In this document: piece by piece, positions 25,871 to 37,212 of the stretch
Layout: each line of letters begins with the position of its first letter
How positions within the stretch are numbered: the first letter of the stretch is position 1
NCBI GenBank assembly: GCA_002812745.2
Contig: NCSJ02000017.1
Span: forward strand, 1-64,000
DNA: 64,000 bases
Reading direction: 5' to 3'
DNA from: Scytalidium lignicola
Taxonomy: Eukaryota; Ascomycota; Leotiomycetes
Notes under the pieces: generated by a model
Told to the model about the DNA's origin: nothing
What the model saw: the letters and a program-made list of their open reading frames with translations, nothing else
Databases searched by the model: none
Made by a program: the position numbers and the translations under genes

Positions 25871-28800
25871 TTAAGCCATGCCTTCCACAACCTGGATCCC
25901 GAAAATATTAGTGTTCTTTTCCCCATCACCCGCCATAATCTCTCCTCCATCTTCTGGGCCGGGAGAATTCATCCTACTCCATCCTGGAGCCTGATCAACC
26001 CAGTTCATATCACCCATGAACCCACCGCTTTCGCCATGAGCTCCCTCTTCGAGCGGTACATTCCACATATCATTCACGTTGCTATCGAAGGTGAGGAAAT
26101 CGTTGATGTTGATGTCGTCTATGAGCCCGAAGGGTGTGGTGGTTTCGGTTAGAAGACCGTTGTAGGTGTTTGTTGAAGTGTTTACAGCTGCAGGTGATTG
26201 GCTAATGGAGGATTGAACGACTGAGGAGGAGTCTGCGAGGGAAAGATCGGATTCGGGAGGTGTGCGTGCTGAGATTGTGTTTTGGATGTCGTTAAAGCTA
26301 GGGTTGGATGCGGTGAGTCCGATATTCATATCCATCATGCCAGAAGCGAGTGGAAGAACCGATTCCTCACGTGTGAGAGGCGGTGTTCGACACGCTGCTG
26401 CTCGTTTGCGGTCCTTCAATTCCTTTGCTCTTTGCAGGTTGAGCATGTTCTGCATAGCTTCGAAACGAGCTTTTTCGCGCGAGTTATTAATCACCATGTC
26501 AATGTCCGCTTTCCGAATGGCTGCTTCGAGGAATTGAGTCGCAAAGTCGGCCGAAGCGTAGTTGTCTCGTAATTTCTCAAGGACAAGCATGCACTGACAG
26601 AATCCCTCCATTGCTGCCTGCCTAGCTTCATCGTTGCAGGATTTGATGTCCAGAAGGTGAATTATTATGGCTGGCAGCAGCACAGTGACTCCTGTTGTCG
26701 GAAGATACCTCTCAAGTCCACGAGTATGCAGATCTTGACTGATTCGAGTGATTTCCCTAGATGCTTCTCGGACCTTCTTTCGTGAAAGATCCTGTAGCTC
26801 GCGGTTTTTATCGATCTGTACGCTCGATGCTGAGGGAAGAACTTGTGGTCTGTGTAAAGCGGATAAGGTAGTAAAGTAGATCATGTGGAGAAGAGCTCGC
26901 TGGACTTGCATTGGGCCGGAGCTGGGACCAGTAGGTGGTTCGTTTGAATAGTGACACGATAGCGGAAGTTCGTTGATCCATTGGTTTAATTCGAGATCGC
27001 AGCGGCGGACTTCATCTGTTTGGTCGAGTTTCTTAGGGAAAAGCATGACACTAGACCTAGCACTGCCTTCTCGGCCTTGCATTCCTTGATGCTTGACCAA
27101 GACCGAGTATTGTGCACTCAGGACGTGGCTGACACAAAGACACAGTTTCGCTTTAGCAATGCACATTTGTGCTAGCTCCCTCTGGGCTTCGACATCTCTA
27201 ATCAAGGTACAGCTTGGGGAAATGACCGTAATATCATCTGAAAGAGCCTTGATTTCGAAATCGTCCTCGGTCAACATGGGTACATCGTAATCTTCATCCT
27301 TCACTCTCGTCGGCCGTCTCATGCCCAATGCCACCAGTCGGTCCCTCATGAAGCAAGACCACCATATTCTCTTCCACAGCTTTTGACTACGAATATCCAT
27401 ATTCGATTTCTCTGGATTTCGGTGTAAGCCAATTGTATGCGCAAGTGAGATCGCTACGCCCATCCAATGCCATGTATCCTTCTGGTCGTCAGGAGTTTCG
27501 TACCAATATGTCATCAGAAGTAGCGATTGAACCAGGGAAACGCGGTCAACTTCGTAGTCAAAATCGTAAAGGACCTATAAAAATGAGTTAGGTCGTAAAT
27601 CATGGAATTTCCCATGCAGAAAGCGTTTACATACCCTAGCTTTCTGGAAGAAAGCTTTCCTCGCAGCTTTGCGATTTGAAAACCCGGCTCTCTTCAAGTA
27701 ATCCATATCTACAAACGCTGTCCCGGCAAACAATACTGCGTGGAAGAGCAGTAAGCTGATTTTCCCCGACTCTCCCGTGCCCTCATTTATAATGCGCAAG
27801 AATTCATGCAGTTCGAGCAAGGGCATGTAAGGATGGACATATTCAACGTAGCTGCGAAGTAGCGCATTGCGTATGTCCGGTTCGGGGAGGGACAAGGAGC
27901 CTTTTGCATGGAGATAGTCAATATCGACGGGGGACATTCGCTGGGGGAGTGTTTTCAGGAATGCTGGTAGTTTGTGCTTTGTCGTTCGAGGATCTGTGGA
28001 GTCGGGAGAAGTGAGTCTGGTGCGTGTTAGATCTCCATGCACGGAAGCCACTCCTAGGAGACTGAGTCCATTGTCTTTAACTTGAGTAGCTGCTTGCACT
28101 CCTTGGAAGATCTGACGCTGGAGAATCTCGCCGCTATGTATTTGCTTGCTCACGGATTGATCTACATCGCCATTAGCATCCAGAGAAAGGGGGTAGGCAA
28201 TTGCAATAAACGACTAGATTTTAAACTCACATATGGAATGAGGAACATGACCAGCATGGTTTGAATCCCCAGCTGGCGCATCGTGTGAAGATGAACTCCA
28301 CCGTCTAGATTCAGAATTTACGATATCTGCGGGTTTCACAACACCACTTTTCCAGGCGTCAATTCCAGCCAAGGATTGTGTCGTCGCAGGTCCAGGAGGA
28401 GCACCAGTCTTCCTAAATTTCTCACCCGAATCAGCCTTGTTCCGTTTCCTCTCAAAATCCCCCCAAAAATCGTATATAAACACAAAACAGAAAAAGAAAG
28501 TTTGCAAACAAGAAAACTCAATCAAAACAGAGCAAAGGAAAAAGGACTCACTTCTTCCGTTTACTCTCCTCAATAATACATCGAATTCCATCCATGGTGC
28601 AGTTTGAGCACGTGACCTCGCCATCCGGAGATACGTGATACCGCTGCATCACATCGCAACGCACTTTACGCGCTCTACAGGCCGCGCAGGCCTTTGCAGC
28701 GCGTCGTTTGACGGGTTTGGCCTCGCCATTGTCAAGACCAGAAGCTGAGGCAGTGCGTTTCTTGAGTTGGGAAGCCGGTTGCGCGGATTGAAAGTCAGAA

Positions 28801-28913
28801 GGTGGGGGTGACTGAGATTGAGACTGCGAAGGACTGGGTGAATGTAAAGAAACTGGTCCCGTCCGAGCGAATTCTTCGGCGGTGGTGGTTGTGCTGCTAC
28901 TGCTGCTACTCAT
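25871..28913 (-). CDS. Zn2Cys6 transcription factor, FarA/Ctf1-beta type
   Basis: Nuclear regulator of the family that controls fatty-acid utilisation and cutinase genes (Aspergillus FarA/FarB, Fusarium Ctf1). Exons 28913-28552, 28448-28231, 28161-27635 and 27574-25871 give 936 residues. Residues 76-112 carry the zinc cluster with spacing C-x2-C-x6-C-x15-C-x2-C-x6-C; the 15-residue loop is long for this class. The fungal transcription-factor middle domain follows, with the subfamily blocks LRSYVEYVHPYMPLLELHEF, MTYWYETPDDQKDTWHWMG and MRDRLVALGMRRPTR. Ser/Gln/Pro-rich sequence precedes the zinc cluster and an acidic, Asn/Asp-rich stretch ends the protein, a plausible activation domain. An upstream in-frame TTG at 28958 is ignored in favour of the ATG at 28913. 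Response to fatty acids is a family inference; no targets are visible in the window. Confidence 0.9.
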
Positions 28914-31853
28914 GATGGCGACGGGTCTGGCACGCAGGCATTTGATACGGTTAGACAATGACCAAGCTCGGAGTAAGCGAATTGGATTGGAAATCGAGAA
29001 AGTGTCTGGGGTAGGGTGTAATGGAGCAATGGAGCTGGCAACGGATTCGAAATCCTTCTGTTACGGACGCAGTGTGAAGAGTGGAGACGGTGTTTGAGAT
29101 AGAAGAAAGTCTAGAGGGCGCAGGAAAAAGGGAAGAAAGGAAGAAGAAGTCCTCCCAAGTTTTGGAAAAACAACATGGGCCTGGTCCTTATAGAAACCGT
29201 GCTAAGCGTACTAAGGAAATGGCAGCGCGGAGGAACGGGGGAGTGGAGTCAGAAGCCACTTGCAAGCATCGCCGGAAAATGAAGATGGCCATTGCGACGA
29301 CTAGCTACTACGATTCCTACGATTCCTACCGTAGGCTGGCGCTGCAAGGACTGGCGGCATGGACGTAAGCAGTTAGGCCGCTGCAAGAAGTTAGGTCTGG
29401 AGATCACCGTCGTGGTGTGGAGACGAGGGGTACTGGGTATGGGGGAGGCAAAAACCTCATCAGCCATGTTGAATAATTAATAATGAGGGATGATTGCTCG
29501 ATGTGGGTGTGGATGTGGATAGTTAGTTGATGGCGGATGGCGGATGGAAAAACGAGGGTTGAGTGGCTTGGCTGCTTCGGTGCTTAGGTACAGTACTTGG
29601 CCTGTCTAATCTTCTCCTTTGCTCCAGTCCCTCCCCATGACTCTCGCCTCTACGCTTCTTCTCCATGAGGAGCTCTTTCTCTTTCTCCACGATTACTTTC
29701 TTTTCTCCGGTCCACCCGTTATCTCCCATGCCATCAGGGTGTGTACAGTAGGAGCTAAGCTAATCACATTGTGGCTAATGATACTGGTGCTGCATATACT
29801 TCCAACCGATAACTACCGCATTGCGCATTGCTTACCATAGCTCAACGCCACACGATCGCATGTACACATGTGCAGTCACGGGCAAGTCCTGACCAGGCCT
29901 GACTCGCGTCACAAGATTCAAGAAATTACATCGATCGATTGAGTCATGGATTAGAAGTGATAGACGCAGAAACCAGATACTGTGCTGTACTGCAACACAC
30001 CGTGAAACACGAAACCCACAAAACAAAATGGTGACAGCGATACCTAAACCAGTAATTACCTCGACGCGAATCCTCAACCACGAATTTCCATTCTATACTG
30101 TACAAGGTAACTTATTTTTAACTACCTCTCACCAAGNAAAAAAAAGTAATAAAACTGTACGAGCCTGGTTGCGTTTTGTGCCCCAAACAAGGTTGTTGGG
30201 GGGAGGTAAGTGGGCACGAATCAGCAGCAACTGTCGTCAGCACATCAAAGCAGCGGTCGGGTGGATACGGATTGGGACGGTACTCAAGAGCCAGGTACCC
30301 TCTTCCTGGGAGGTACGAAGTCTGCACACATATTTAGCTGGCCAGTGCAGGTAGCTTTCAAGAGACGAGGCTGGCCATTCAAAGTCACTCCCTGGTCTGC
30401 AGACCTCGCCCCACCCACCCAAGCGGCACACCCAGCCGACTCATCTCAGCCTTCTGTCTAGCCCTTTCTCCAGGTTTTTTTATTTTACTTTACGTGCGTA
30501 GCTTACGGGGAAGGCTGCTCCAGTATTATGAGTGAGAAAGAATGAAGAGTCCAAGATAAATCGCTGTCCTAATCCATTCTAATTCATTACTCAGACAGTG
30601 CTCGCTACGGCAGCTTGCCAGCTTTGGCCTCAGTGCGCATCGTGACTGGTTTTAAACCAAGCTAAATTGTGCCTTTTCCATTATTCATGCACTGCACGTG
30701 CCGTCGGCCACCATGATCTCATTGACGGCGCGAGAGGGCTGGACCAGGGCCTCTTTTTTCTACTCAGCCCCCAGGGCAGCCAATTGGTGTAAGGAAACGC
30801 CTTTGGGATTTGGCATCGCTCAACTCCACGAAATCCTAACTCAATCCGTCCGATGGCAACCCCATCCCCGGAACAAGCGGTTCTTTTAGGGGTTCAGCAG
30901 GGCAAATCTCGATGGCAATGTTTGTTTCACAATGGAGGAGGGAAGCGATTATCATTATTACTGTGTTTGAAGGGCGGGACAGACTACTGTACGGTACCTC
31001 TCGTGGGACCCGCTACGCGTACTACTACTCTACAGTACAAGTACGGAAGTACAAGCGTCCCTTTTTTAACCAGGTCTCTCCCCGCTACCCAAAAAGCCAC
31101 AAGTAAGCACACGAGCCCACAAAACAAATTTTTCGGGATTTGCTAAAAGAATTTGTTTATCTCTAGATACTGTATTGATGGTCCATATTCAATCGCATAG
31201 GTCCGGAAAGAGGGGTTGGAATTAAAATTCCAAGACTAGATTTCCGTATTTCCGATCTTGAAAGGGGTTAAGTGGCGTCTCGGAAAAGGGGAAATCAAAC
31301 TGCATGAGCATTCGGAACCGCACAATATACAGTACAGTGCAACACACCCACAGCAAATTGATAGCTCAAGCAACAAATCAAATCATCCCTAGACCGGGCT
31401 AGACCGGAGCTACCCCATACATTCTTCACCGTAGTGGGCTTTGCCCTACATCGAGGGCATCAAATGAAGTAATGACATCAGTCTTGTCCCTCTTTCCCTT
31501 GAAAGCTGACCCAGTCTTCTAACCTGACTCGTACGGAGGTACGGAGTACAGTACAGTTCACAATAATACTGTAGTACCTGGCGGTCAGCCTTTTGCGGAT
31601 ACCGGCCGTGGCAGCCGTGACAACTATCAAGGCTGATTAACTATCATTCTTTTCGGGGTCCGAAAACGTTATAATTATGCTCGGGGTTGTCTTCTGTTCC
31701 GGAGATCTGATAATTACCGTACAATAATTCATCTCTTGCAGAACCCGAAGGCTTCTATCGCAAAGTCAAACTTCGGCCGTTTGAGAAAGAGCGAATCGAT
31801 CGGAGGCCGATACAGTACTAACAAATCATAATGGTGGTGTGCAGTACAATACT
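28914..31853. other. Long gene-poor upstream region with GTAC-rich palindromes
   Basis: Nearly 3 kb upstream of the transcription factor without a recognisable gene. From about 29,580 onward the motif GTAC/CAGTAC/TACGG recurs many times (for example near 29590, 30990-31050, 31330, 31530-31580). One N at 30137 precedes a run of A. Open frames here are short and featureless. Confidence 0.4.
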
Positions 31854-32089
31854 GTACGTAAGGGGGTGTCAAGAAATACTCGCACACCAACAGACCAATC
31901 ATTTGCGTGATATACTCAAAATCCATGCTGCTTTAATACTTGTAAGCGACTGCACCGCTTTCAATTTCTAATGCTATATAGTTATTCTGTAAGGTGACTA
32001 AAATAGCGAGAAAAGTCTCTTGATTCGGCNAAAAAAAACTCTCGCTTGCANGGGGGGGGCCGAGTATTTCTTGACACCCCCTTACGTAC
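31854..32089. mobile_element. 236 bp inverted-repeat element (MITE-like), TA flanked
   Basis: Two perfect 29 bp arms in inverted orientation, 31854-31882 and 32061-32089, bound about 178 bp of non-coding DNA. The arms begin GTAC, so TA dinucleotides at 31855-31856 and 32087-32088 flank 26 bp terminal repeats starting CGTAAGGGGGTGTC. TA duplication plus short terminal repeats and no coding capacity fit a non-autonomous Tc1/mariner-type element. Two Ns (32030 and 32051), each before a homopolymer, lie inside, so the interior may be slightly wrong. No transposase is present in the window. Confidence 0.7.
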
Positions 32090-33805
32090 TGTTTCTCCAC
32101 AGCCCGCCTAAGTTAATGCGTTGTATATCAACGAGAGCCAATGAAAACAAAATCGCTTATTATTACTCTTATTGCAGAACACACAGTAAGTTACCGTTCA
32201 TTCAACAGCAACCATCCCCAACATAAAAGAACAGCCCAAAGCGTGACCCGGAGGTCCCACAAATACTTCCACATCCAGCCAAGGTTCGGCTTTTCCACCA
32301 ATTTCCACCATAACCGAATTTTGCCGAGGAAAAGGACCGTGCGTGTCTGAATACGGATGTGGTTTCTGTAACCAACCGTACCACGGTATATATGCTCTAC
32401 CGTACTACGTGCACGAGTCATGCACTGCAGGGAGTGTGACTTCTCCTGCTTCTCCAAGTTCTCTCCGCATCCATCAGCTTGTGGACTAGAGCTGCATGAC
32501 CGCCACCAGCCAATCTGATACGCACATAATATTAACGGACGCAAGGTACGTACCTATTCTCAGACCACAAATGGAGTACATGTTTAGTCCTTGGGGAAAA
32601 GGCGGAGGTGGAACTTCCAAGACCTTCTCCGCCACTCTGGAAAACTAATAGCACGGCACTTAAGAGCTTTTTGTCTGGAGAAGAAGAATACCACGTGTGT
32701 TGAGTCATGTGATTAATACTGCTCTCCAATAAGTTACGGAATGCGAAATAATAATAATCTGAGACCAGCATTTTGAATACCTTATGACTATCCAGTTAAA
32801 ATTCACTCAAATAACACCAAAGCTTCTCTTCCATCATCAGGCGTTTAGCAAACCAATAATTTAGTCTCAATACTATTAGCTAACACGAGTACAAAGCGAA
32901 TGCAGAATTTCTAATGAATTTCAATCGACCGTATTACAAACCCATCAAACCGACACCTTCCCCTATAAGGGGATGTTACTCTGCACGCCGTAAGCTTGGC
33001 CGTTGCCTTAACCCAGTAGCGCTGCATATACCGGCGGCCAAGTCCTTCCTGAATCACGGCTTATCAGCCTTCAAGGCTGCGTTCGATAATAACGGGTTCA
33101 TCCGGTATGGGTAATTAATTTTTTTCTATTGCTTGTCTATTCTCCCTTGTGTTACGACGACCCTACCTATATCGCCATTTAATGTCATCCTGAATCTTAT
33201 CATCTGCTAATAACTTCCTTAGTGCTTCCTTATAATCTCATTACAACTAGTAAAACTCCCTTCTTTATAAATGCAGTATCTACTTTATCCTGCAGCATCA
33301 AAACATTGTCTTTTAAATGTAAAAAAAACGTCCATCATTTATTTTCGTAAAAAAAAAAAAGATTTTCACTTCTCTTCAAACAAAAAACTTTCGATATGTT
33401 TTAAAAGCAGTAAATTTCATGTCATCTACAATTTGTTAAGACCTTGTTTCTCATTCTTAGCAAAAGAAAAGCCAAGTGTAAGGTCCTTGTCCAGGTTGAG
33501 TATGGAAGGTCTGGTCTGGATTTATCAGCCTTCTAAGTAACTGTCATACATGATTGACTCGAGAGTTTTGTTCTAATTAAAGTCAGATAAGTACAGCTTG
33601 GAAAATGGTCATAAAGCAATAAATATCGATATAACGAAGGCTGCTATTAGTAATATTAACTACTCGTCTAGTAGAAGTGTAATAAGCTCAATAATTACCA
33701 CTTTCAATCACTATTAATCCCATTTTGAAACATGGACCTAAGAGGTTGGGCATCTGTGCGAGACCCGCCACTTATGTAGACGGGGGTCATTAATATCTAA
33801 TGTGT

Positions 33806-33954
33806 TGTTGAAATATCCAATTAGTGTACCACCTTCGCAGTCGTACACTACTAGGTCTCACTGTACAGTTATTTCTAACGTCAAGTGCCTGATCATCACT
33901 ACTTTATGTATATTAGACCCTTCAATTGCTCTCTAACTTTACGATTATTCAACA
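33806..33954. repeat. Possible degenerate solo LTR
   Basis: A 149 bp segment begins TGTTGAAATA and ends TTATTCAACA, inverted termini of the TG...CA kind common in Ty1/copia LTRs. No flanking target-site duplication is seen (TGTGT versus ATTCT) and no internal retrotransposon sequence follows, so this is tentative. Confidence 0.3.
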
Positions 33955-35052
33955 ATTCTGAATCTCTTCATCGAGTATTTCGATAGGTATTAATATCGAT
34001 TGTGTTTCAAGCACTAAATATACCCATATGAAGCAATACTGTGACTTCACGCTATTAGCATTTTGGGCCATCTGCATCGCAGAGATGCTTCAAGGCCTGA
34101 TTTGCTCCAATAAAAATAAACGGGCAGGACTTATTATTAGATATTTGGTCAAGTTGCGTACAATGGTGGCTTTCTTCATGACCTTCTTATTGAGCATGGT
34201 GTTAGTTTATGCAGCCAATACCGCTTGCTGACAGCAACCATAACATAAATATCTTGTAGCAAGATCCTTTAAATATTGACAGAATAGTTTACCAAATTGT
34301 TTAGATGTCCAGTCAAATAGCGGGAGCTTCTTTGTACGTAAAATCTGAAAACGAGCGTTCAACAACTAACGATGGTTATAACTTTAGGAATTACGACAGT
34401 GGCAAAGCATAACAAAGGTTGAAAGGGATGCAGGCTCAGTTCGTGTTTTAGACTAGTAATCGCGGGGATCGCGAAGGATCAGTGGATCTGAGATGATATC
34501 CATGGCATTTTGCTACTGCCTGTCAGCCAACACTAAAATACAAGTCATGAGCCAAATCCTCCCATTCCCAGCGCCGATGGACTCTTTCCAATCGGCATAC
34601 AGTGAATCACAATGTTCCATGTATGACGTCGGGCGAAATTCGTATTCAATCTCTACTCTCTCTCCGTGAGGAGACCTGAATAAATATCATGAAGTACCAT
34701 AGAGTCGAGTTATCAGAAGATACAATATCTGTCAGCTTGATATTGTGTTTTGGACGATAGAACTGCTGGGCGTGTGCTGAACGAATGGAGAATTGCATCT
34801 CGCAAAGCCAACGCCGTAAAAACCGAAGAAATAAAGGTGTAAGCTGGAGGAACAACCCAACAGTAGTAATTCAGTACATGATCCCCAGCTTCAAGACATT
34901 AAATGCTGATCTCGTATATAAGTCTTGGAGAATGCTCCCGTGTAGCTGTTATTGGCCTGGTCTCTCAGCCTCAGCTGGCAGGCTGGCATCGGCTTCAAAA
35001 ACTCGTATTCAATTGGGATAATAATAGTCAATTCAGGGCAATTAGATAATAG

Positions 35053-35112
35053 CAAATTCAAGAGCCAATTCAAGAGCCAATTCAAGAGCCAATTCAAGAG
35101 CCAATTCAAGAG
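35053..35112. repeat. 12 bp tandem repeat (minisatellite)
   Basis: The unit AATTCAAGAGCC is repeated nearly five times in tandem with a degenerate first copy. It lies about 175 bp upstream of the small secreted protein start. Confidence 0.85.
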
Positions 35113-35286
35113 ACTTATACCTCAATTGAAAACTGCTTGCTCCAAGTAGAAGCCTGTTGAATATGTATATATAGAGACCCTTATGGGCATTCTGCTTTGC
35201 TTAAATCTAATAACCAAAGATTTCAATTATTAAGCAACTCATTCAAGCACACCAGAAACAGTCTTCAATTATATAAAAGTACATCT

Positions 35287-35667
35287 ATGAGAAGGATGGC
35301 TTACAAGCTGATCACTCTCCTTCTCCTGACGACTGCCTCCATCGTCGCATCTTACGCGATTCCAGACCACCCAAACCACCACCCGCCGACGTGCNGCACT
35401 TGCAATCCCCTCTCTGGGCAGAACTCTTGCGACATCACCACTTCCTGTATCAATACCGGGAAGCGGTTCCACTGTGCCTGTCGTGCCGGATACAAGGCAT
35501 CTACCGGCAATGATATCAACCATCAGTTCCGGCTTGCAATGCCCAACTACGAGTTCCTCGTTTTCACTCCTGAGAATACAGCTTGTAACACGCTATGTGA
35601 CAACCCGTATGGGGGCATTGATACTCTTTGCAAGGAGGTGCAACTTCGGAAAGAGTGTCCTGTTTAA
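35287..35667 (+). CDS. Small secreted cysteine-rich protein (EGF-like)
   Basis: A single-exon frame of 126 residues. It starts MRRMAYKLITLLLLTTASIV, a strong signal peptide with cleavage likely after an Ala-rich stretch near residue 25. A His/Pro/Asn-rich linker leads into a cysteine-rich region resembling an EGF-like module: CNPLSGQNSCD, TSCINTG, HCACRAGYKA, then a second cysteine pair set in ACNTLCDNPYGG. Similar small secreted proteins exist in other ascomycetes from what I recall, without known function. An N at 35395 sits at the start of this region but both sides are in the same frame when it is counted as a base. The start could also be the second ATG at 35296. Its position in a gene-poor AT-rich block would suit a rapidly evolving secreted protein; that is inference. 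Confidence 0.7.
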   Translation: MRRMAYKLITLLLLTTASIVASYAIPDHPNHHPPTCXTCNPLSGQNSCDITTSCINTGKRFHCACRAGYKASTGNDINHQFRLAMPNYEFLVFTPENTACNTLCDNPYGGIDTLCKEVQLRKECPV

Positions 35668-37212
35668 TTTTGCTCCACCCCAGGTCAGGCGTATTGCTTG
35701 ACGTTTTGGGAGACTGAAGGCTGGAGAGTGAGAAATAAAATCCTTTGAATTATGTTCTTAGCTGTTCCGGCCTCAAAAATGGAAGTTAATAAAATTGTGC
35801 TAGCGGCTGGACTGCATGTAATATGAGCTATCTATGTGTTTAATGGCAAAACCATTCTTTTTGGGCTTATATAGCAATGACGCTCCTTATGGGTTCATTT
35901 ATGTTAAGGTAGTGAGATTTGATAATGAATATGAGATATACTCAGCACTTTCTATTCTGCATAATCATAACATCATAGTATATATTATGACGTAAAATTA
36001 GTTTAAACAATTGAAGTCATGCTAACTGTAATCTAAAGGATAGAGAGGTTAGTCGACTGGGGTCATATATCTCAATATATATAGCAGTTATCTAGAGCAA
36101 TTCATCGCTTGCTTCAAGGTTTTGGGATACTACGACAAGTTATAACCATATTATTAAGCATATATGAAATATAAAATGCTAAGGGTGCCGATAGTGAATA
36201 ATCACAAGGTATAGGAATGTGTGATCTAAGAGGTCTTGTGGGGAAATTTAAGGAAGACGAGCAACTGCACACTCTGCTGGAGTACATTATGAAATGTTAT
36301 CACTAAAGAGACAACTAAGCTCACATCTCCTGCCCAAATCTCTTACAACTAATCTCCATCCCTCTCTCATCTATTCCTTCACCCGGAAAAAGCGGCAGAT
36401 ATGCTCCGTACCTCACCTAAGAGCTTTATAGACCTCCCCATATATAACCAATCAATTGATAAGCTTGAATCCCCTAGATCAAATAAAAACTAAGCTTAAG
36501 TAAAAGAAGAATTACGGGGCTTACCGATGGCTTTCATCTGGTCTTGGGAGAGGAAAAGTAGGCTAAATAGACCTCGGCTCCCAGTTGAAAATAATTAATC
36601 TGCGGGACTATTTTCTTGTCATCAAGTTACGGTAAGCTGGCCTGGGTCGAGCCGACCTCCTAGTCTTTTTACAGGAGCTTAATGAAGAGTGGATGGACCC
36701 TTGTTTTACGGGGAAATGCGGAGACTAACAATAATTTGGCTATTTATTCTAATTCTTTTTGGTATGCCGATGGCTTTGGATGTGCCTTTTCTTCCTGGCA
36801 TTATGGCTATGGGTCACTCGTTCAAAGAGCCTTGAGATTTCATCATTCTAGGAAGTGGACTCTAAAAATTGGACAAGGAATGTATGTGCTCTCTTGTTAG
36901 ATTTGTGTTCTCATTTCTGAACCGAGTCACGCTTCATCTTCGTTGGTTATATTTTGTTCGAGCTTCTTCCAAATCACGTGTGGAGGAATGCTCATGTGGC
37001 TATTGGGATAGGATTAGTAAAGTATGCTTAAAGAATCAGAGATCGGTGACAATATGATTTCACAAGATAAACCTCATAGATGATTGGATACTCGTATAAG
37101 ATTAAAATTGCCTCTATTCTAACAGTTGTTCTAAAGGAGAGGGGGTTTATAATCAGCACCGTGCCATGTGAATACTCTTCTTATAATACAAAAGGGTCAA
37201 ACTCTAAGCTTT
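35668..37212. other. AT-rich intergenic region
   Basis: Between the secreted protein (+) and the 3' end of leucyl-tRNA synthetase (-). AT-rich, short unremarkable frames only (for example 36682-36900). Confidence 0.45.

Larger units (their letters stand above)
32090..35286. other. AT-rich gene-poor block
   Basis: No supported gene. A relatively GC-rich island lies at about 32,940-33,115 within otherwise AT- and TA-rich DNA. A possible solo LTR is at 33806-33954 and a minisatellite at 35053-35112. The frame at 34028-34231 encodes a short hydrophobic peptide without recognisable features. Confidence 0.4.

Noticed and set aside
34028..34231. A 67-codon frame with hydrophobic stretches in the gene-poor block
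   Set aside because: Too short, no recognisable family, and AT-rich DNA yields such peptides by chance.
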